Shown: positions 7,265-8,982 of the stretch, piece by piece
Numbering within the stretch: the first letter of the stretch is position 1
Layout of the letters: the number at the start of each line of letters is the position of its first letter
Assembly: GCA_039767595.1 (NCBI GenBank)
Contig: JBDNBY010000007.1
Span: 1-8,982 of the forward strand
Reading direction: 5' to 3'
Origin: JBDNBY01 sp039767595
GTDB taxonomy: Bacteria; Pseudomonadota; Alphaproteobacteria; Rhodobacterales; Rhodobacteraceae
DNA: 8,982 nucleotides
The notes under the pieces: generated by a model
What the model was told of the DNA's origin: nothing
Databases searched by the model: none
What the model saw: the letters and a program-made list of their open reading frames with translations, nothing else
Translations under genes and position numbers: made by a program

Positions 7265-8488
7265 TTATCCCGTCTGATCTAGGCGGTTTAATGCGCAATG
7301 AGACCACAAACCATCCAAGGCTTTGATCAAACGATCAATTTCCTTGGGGTCATGCAGCGGCGATGGTGTAAAGCGCAACCGCTCTGTTCCGCGCGGCACT
7401 GTTGGGAAATTGATGGGCTGCACATAAATGCCATGGTCATTCAACAGCATGTCCGACAACACTTTAGTGTGCTTGGGATCGCCAACAATCAATGGGACGA
7501 TATGAGACCCGTGATCAATGATCGGTAGGCCCATCGCACGCAAGCGAGTTTTGAGGATTTTGGCATTGGTTTGATGCGCGTCGCGGATTTCAGGATGCTC
7601 TTTGAGCCAACGGATCGATGCCGCGGCCCCAGCGGCCACGGTGGGCGATACGGATGTTGTAAAGATAAAACCAGGCGCATAAGAGCGGATAGCATCACAC
7701 ATCTTGGCGCTGGCCGCGATATAGCCGCCCATCACGCCAAAGGCTTTGCCCAATGTGCCATTGATGATGTCGAGACGATCAAGGAGACCTTGCGCCTCAG
7801 CAACACCGCCCCCACGCGGGCCGTACATGCCCACGGCGTGCACTTCGTCGATGTACGTGAGCGCACCAAATTCGTCGGCAATGTCACAGATCTCTTTGAT
7901 TGGGCCAAAATCGCCATCCATCGAATACACAGATTCGAATGCAATGAGTTTAGGCGCTGCTGGATCGTCGGCAGCGAGTATCTCGCGCAAGTGATCAAGA
8001 TCATTGTGACGGAAAATACGCTTGGCGCCGCCATTGCGGCGAATCCCCTCGATCATCGAGGCGTGATTTGAAGAGTCCGAATAAATGATCAGACCTGGAA
8101 ACAATTTGGGCAATGTGCTGAGCGTCGCATCATTGGCGATATAAGCGCTAGTGAAGAGTAAAGCCGCCTCTTTGTGATGAAGGTCGGCCAATTCGTGTTC
8201 AAGCTCTTTGTGATAAATTGTCGTGCCAGAGATGTTGCGCGTGCCGCCAGATCCGGCACCGGAATTATCAATCGCTTGCTTCATCGCATCAAGAACGACG
8301 GGGTTTTGCCCCATCCCGAGATAGTCGTTGCCGCACCAGACAGTGACGTCTTGGGATGTTCCATCATCTTTGTGCCATGTCGCATGTGGGAAGGATCCAC
8401 GGTGACGTTCAATATCGATAAAGACGCGGTAGCGGCCTTCGTCATGTAGGCTATCGAGGGCGGCGTCCAGATATGAGTTCACGTCCAC
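7265..8488 (-). CDS. hemA: 5-aminolevulinate synthase (C4 pathway)
   Basis: PLP enzyme that condenses glycine with succinyl-CoA to 5-aminolevulinate, the committed step of heme, cobalamin and any bacteriochlorophyll synthesis in alphaproteobacteria. It has 407 aa, close to Rhodobacter HemA. Visible motifs: WCGNDYLGMG (51-60), the glycine-rich GAGSGGTRNISG (77-88), His142 in SNHASMI stacking on PLP, Asp214 in YIDEVHAVG, and the Schiff-base Lys248 in GTLGKAFGVMGG. The C-terminal part includes FTTSVSP and RLRFTPSPLHD. The start is GTG at 8488: AAGGAG (8497-8502) is eight bases ahead and the MDVNSYLDAAL beginning matches the family. A second GTG two codons later has poorer spacing. First gene of the run into RodZ-like and ispG, 52 nt before the RodZ-like GTG. 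No CP-type heme regulatory motif is seen. Confidence 0.97.
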   Translation of the reverse strand: MDVNSYLDAALDSLHDEGRYRVFIDIERHRGSFPHATWHKDDGTSQDVTVWCGNDYLGMGQNPVVLDAMKQAIDNSGAGSGGTRNISGTTIYHKELEHELADLHHKEAALLFTSAYIANDATLSTLPKLFPGLIIYSDSSNHASMIEGIRRNGGAKRIFRHNDLDHLREILAADDPAAPKLIAFESVYSMDGDFGPIKEICDIADEFGALTYIDEVHAVGMYGPRGGGVAEAQGLLDRLDIINGTLGKAFGVMGGYIAASAKMCDAIRSYAPGFIFTTSVSPTVAAGAAASIRWLKEHPEIRDAHQTNAKILKTRLRAMGLPIIDHGSHIVPLIVGDPKHTKVLSDMLLNDHGIYVQPINFPTVPRGTERLRFTPSPLHDPKEIDRLIKALDGLWSHCALNRLDQTG

Positions 8489-8496
8489 TGTGCGTG

Positions 8497-8502
8497 CTCC
8501 TT
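8497..8502 (-). promoter_or_regulatory. Shine-Dalgarno of hemA
   Basis: AAGGAG on the minus strand lies eight bases before the GTG at 8488. It is the strongest ribosome binding site in the window and decides the non-ATG start of hemA. Confidence 0.8.
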
Positions 8503-8583
8503 TTCAACGGCATACGAACATATGCAAAAATTATGTTGTGTGTTCCTAGCAAAATTTTAACCAACTCCGCAAGAAAACTTTCG

Positions 8584-8615
8584 TTGATAACCTCTTGATT
8601 TAATTCATCTAAATC
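8584..8615. promoter_or_regulatory. Repeat cluster in the hemA leader (candidate regulator site)
   Basis: Two TTGAT direct repeats (8584-8588 and 8595-8599) are spaced 11 bp, one helical turn. Overlapping the second is an inverted repeat GATTTA (8597-8602) and TAAATC (8610-8615) with seven bases between. This lies just downstream of the predicted hemA start site, a usual place for a repressor. TTGAT is also an FNR-family half-site, but the required inverted ATCAA partner at four-base spacing is absent, so an FnrL site is not claimed. Confidence 0.3.
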
Positions 8616-8640
8616 CCGAGTATTTTACTTGGGTATTTTA
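8615..8640. repeat. Two tandem 13-bp imperfect repeats upstream of hemA
   Basis: CCCGAGTATTTTA (8615-8627) is followed directly by CTTGGGTATTTTA (8628-8640), matching at 10 of 13 positions. Each unit carries one TAAAAT box on the minus strand. The same bases also form an inverted repeat, CCCGAGT and ACTTGGG around ATTTT, perfect except for one G-T pair on the plus strand. Confidence 0.55.
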
Positions 8641-8663
8641 AAGGGGGGAAAACTTGAGGGCAA
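8635..8663 (-). promoter_or_regulatory. Candidate sigma-70 promoter for hemA
   Basis: On the minus strand, TTGCCC (8658-8663, 4 of 6 to consensus) and TAAAAT (8635-8640, 5 of 6) are separated by exactly 17 bases. The predicted start near 8628 would give a leader of about 140 nt. The second TAAAAT at 8622-8627 lacks a good -35 match. Chosen by eye; no scoring was run. Confidence 0.4.
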
Positions 8664-8730
8664 TGGCATTGCGATGAACATTGGTCAATCGGGCCGGCTG
8701 GACCTAAGAATTTGTTTTTGTTGGGAAAAG

Positions 8731-8807
8731 TGGCGCGGTTGACGGGGCTCGAACCCGCGACCCTCGGCGTGACAGGCCGATACTCTAACCATCTGAGCTA
8801 CAACCGC
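8731..8807 (-). tRNA. tRNA-Asp (anticodon GTC), copy 2
   Basis: A 77-nt tRNA with encoded CCA (TGG at 8731-8733 on the plus strand). The acceptor stem GCGGTTG pairs with CAACCGC, with discriminator G. The anticodon arm is TCGGC CTGTCAC GCCGA, giving anticodon GTC, which reads aspartate codons GAC and GAT. The T-loop is TTCGAGC. It differs from the upstream copy at D-loop position 16 (A instead of T) and T-loop position 60 (C instead of T). It is transcribed second of the pair, 242 bp upstream of hemA. The downstream trailer begins CTTTTCCC, with no strong terminator hairpin. Confidence 0.97.
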
Positions 8808-8837
8808 GCATTTTGTGACATACTGTCGCACGAATTT

Positions 8838-8928
8838 ACAGTGATGGCGCGGTTGACGGGACTCGAACCCGCGACCCTCGGCGTGACAGGCCGATACTCT
8901 AACCAACTGAGCTACAACCGCTCACTGT
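8838..8928 (-). repeat. Complementary leader and trailer flanking the first tRNA-Asp
   Basis: On the minus strand, ACAGTGA (8922-8928) ends directly at the tRNA 5' end and TCACTGT (8838-8844) begins directly after its CCA. They are perfect seven-base complements and would extend the acceptor stem in the precursor, with the discriminator and CCA bulged out. The second copy lacks equivalent flanks. Confidence 0.6.
8845..8921 (-). tRNA. tRNA-Asp (anticodon GTC), copy 1
   Basis: A 77-nt tRNA with encoded CCA (TGG at 8845-8847 on the plus strand). The acceptor stem is GCGGTTG/CAACCGC, the D-arm GCTCAGTTGGTTAGAGT, the anticodon GTC in CTGTCAC, and the T-loop TTCGAGT. It is transcribed first of the tandem pair, with 37 nt before copy 2, so a dicistronic precursor is likely. 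Copy 1 has the more usual T at positions 16 and 60. Confidence 0.97.
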
Positions 8929-8951
8929 CGCCTTCGCTTGGCGTAGGTGGG

Positions 8952-8980
8952 GTATTACGAGTACGCCTGAGTGAGGTCAA
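8952..8980 (-). promoter_or_regulatory. Candidate promoter of the tRNA-Asp pair
   Basis: On the minus strand, TTGACC (8975-8980, 5 of 6 to the -35 consensus) is followed after 17 bases by TAATAC (8952-8957, only 3 of 6). A C-rich discriminator (CCCCACC) comes next, as in stringently controlled stable-RNA promoters. The weak -10 keeps confidence moderate. An inverted repeat GGCGTA/TACGCC (8940-8945 and 8962-8967) overlaps it. Confidence 0.4.
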
Positions 8981-8982
8981 GA

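Noticed and set aside
7571..8071. Plus-strand ORF of 166 aa antisense to hemA
   Set aside because: It lies wholly inside hemA, has no recognisable domain or ribosome binding site, and is explained by codon bias of the real gene.
8504..8521. Five-codon leader ORF (Met-Phe-Val-Cys-Arg) just before the hemA Shine-Dalgarno
   Set aside because: It has no ribosome binding site and no repeated regulatory codons; such tiny ORFs are frequent by chance.
8584..8610. FNR/FnrL box upstream of hemA
   Set aside because: TTGAT half-sites are present, but no ATCAA follows at the required four-base spacing.
8660..8672. GCAATGGCATTGC palindrome as terminator of the tRNA-Asp unit
   Set aside because: The arms are short, the only T-run is weak and seven bases away, and the element overlaps the likely hemA -35 region.
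8685..8906. Minus-strand ORF of 73 aa with internally repeated MVRVSACHAEGRGFE
   Set aside because: It is an artefact of reading through the two tRNA-Asp genes; the repeat comes from the duplicated tRNA.

Overview
This window looks like an ordinary stretch of an alphaproteobacterial chromosome, most likely Rhodobacterales (Roseobacter group). The main evidence is a C4-pathway 5-aminolevulinate synthase of the Rhodobacter HemA type, with catalytic lysine at residue 248 as in that family. A RodZ-like protein followed by ispG, and a SelO ending in a Cys-Gly-Thr tail, fit the same placement. Base composition looks fairly balanced by eye. No transposase, phage gene, integrase or CRISPR array is visible.

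Layout from left to right. Positions 2-196 (+) are the last 64 codons of selO. Positions 262-2630 (-) hold a translationally coupled pair: a class I/II PLP aminotransferase, then an exported N-acetylmuramoyl-L-alanine amidase, overlapping by four bases. A 49-bp divergent gap separates them from a + strand pair at 2680-4766: a periplasmic BepA-like M48 metalloprotease with a C-terminal TPR region, and a DsbA-family thioredoxin-fold protein 8 nt downstream. That pair converges on ispG with only 5 bp between stop codons. The minus-strand block 4772-8488 reads, in transcription order, hemA, RodZ-like gene, ispG, with gaps of about 50 nt. Upstream of hemA is a 242-bp regulatory region, then two tandem tRNA-Asp(GTC) genes (8731-8921, minus) with a promoter candidate near the window edge.

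How the genes work together. Several products act at the cell envelope: the amidase cuts peptidoglycan at division, the RodZ-like protein is a membrane cell-shape factor, and the M48 protease and DsbA-like protein are expected in the periplasm. IspG makes isoprenoid precursors needed for undecaprenyl phosphate, quinones and carotenoids. HemA commits glycine and succinyl-CoA to tetrapyrroles. All these are housekeeping families and I see no previously undescribed system. The points worth a second look are small-scale: leader/trailer pairing around a tRNA-Asp, two sequence differences between the tRNA copies, the repeat-rich hemA leader, and start-codon questions for several genes. There is no gene-free stretch longer than 300 bases.
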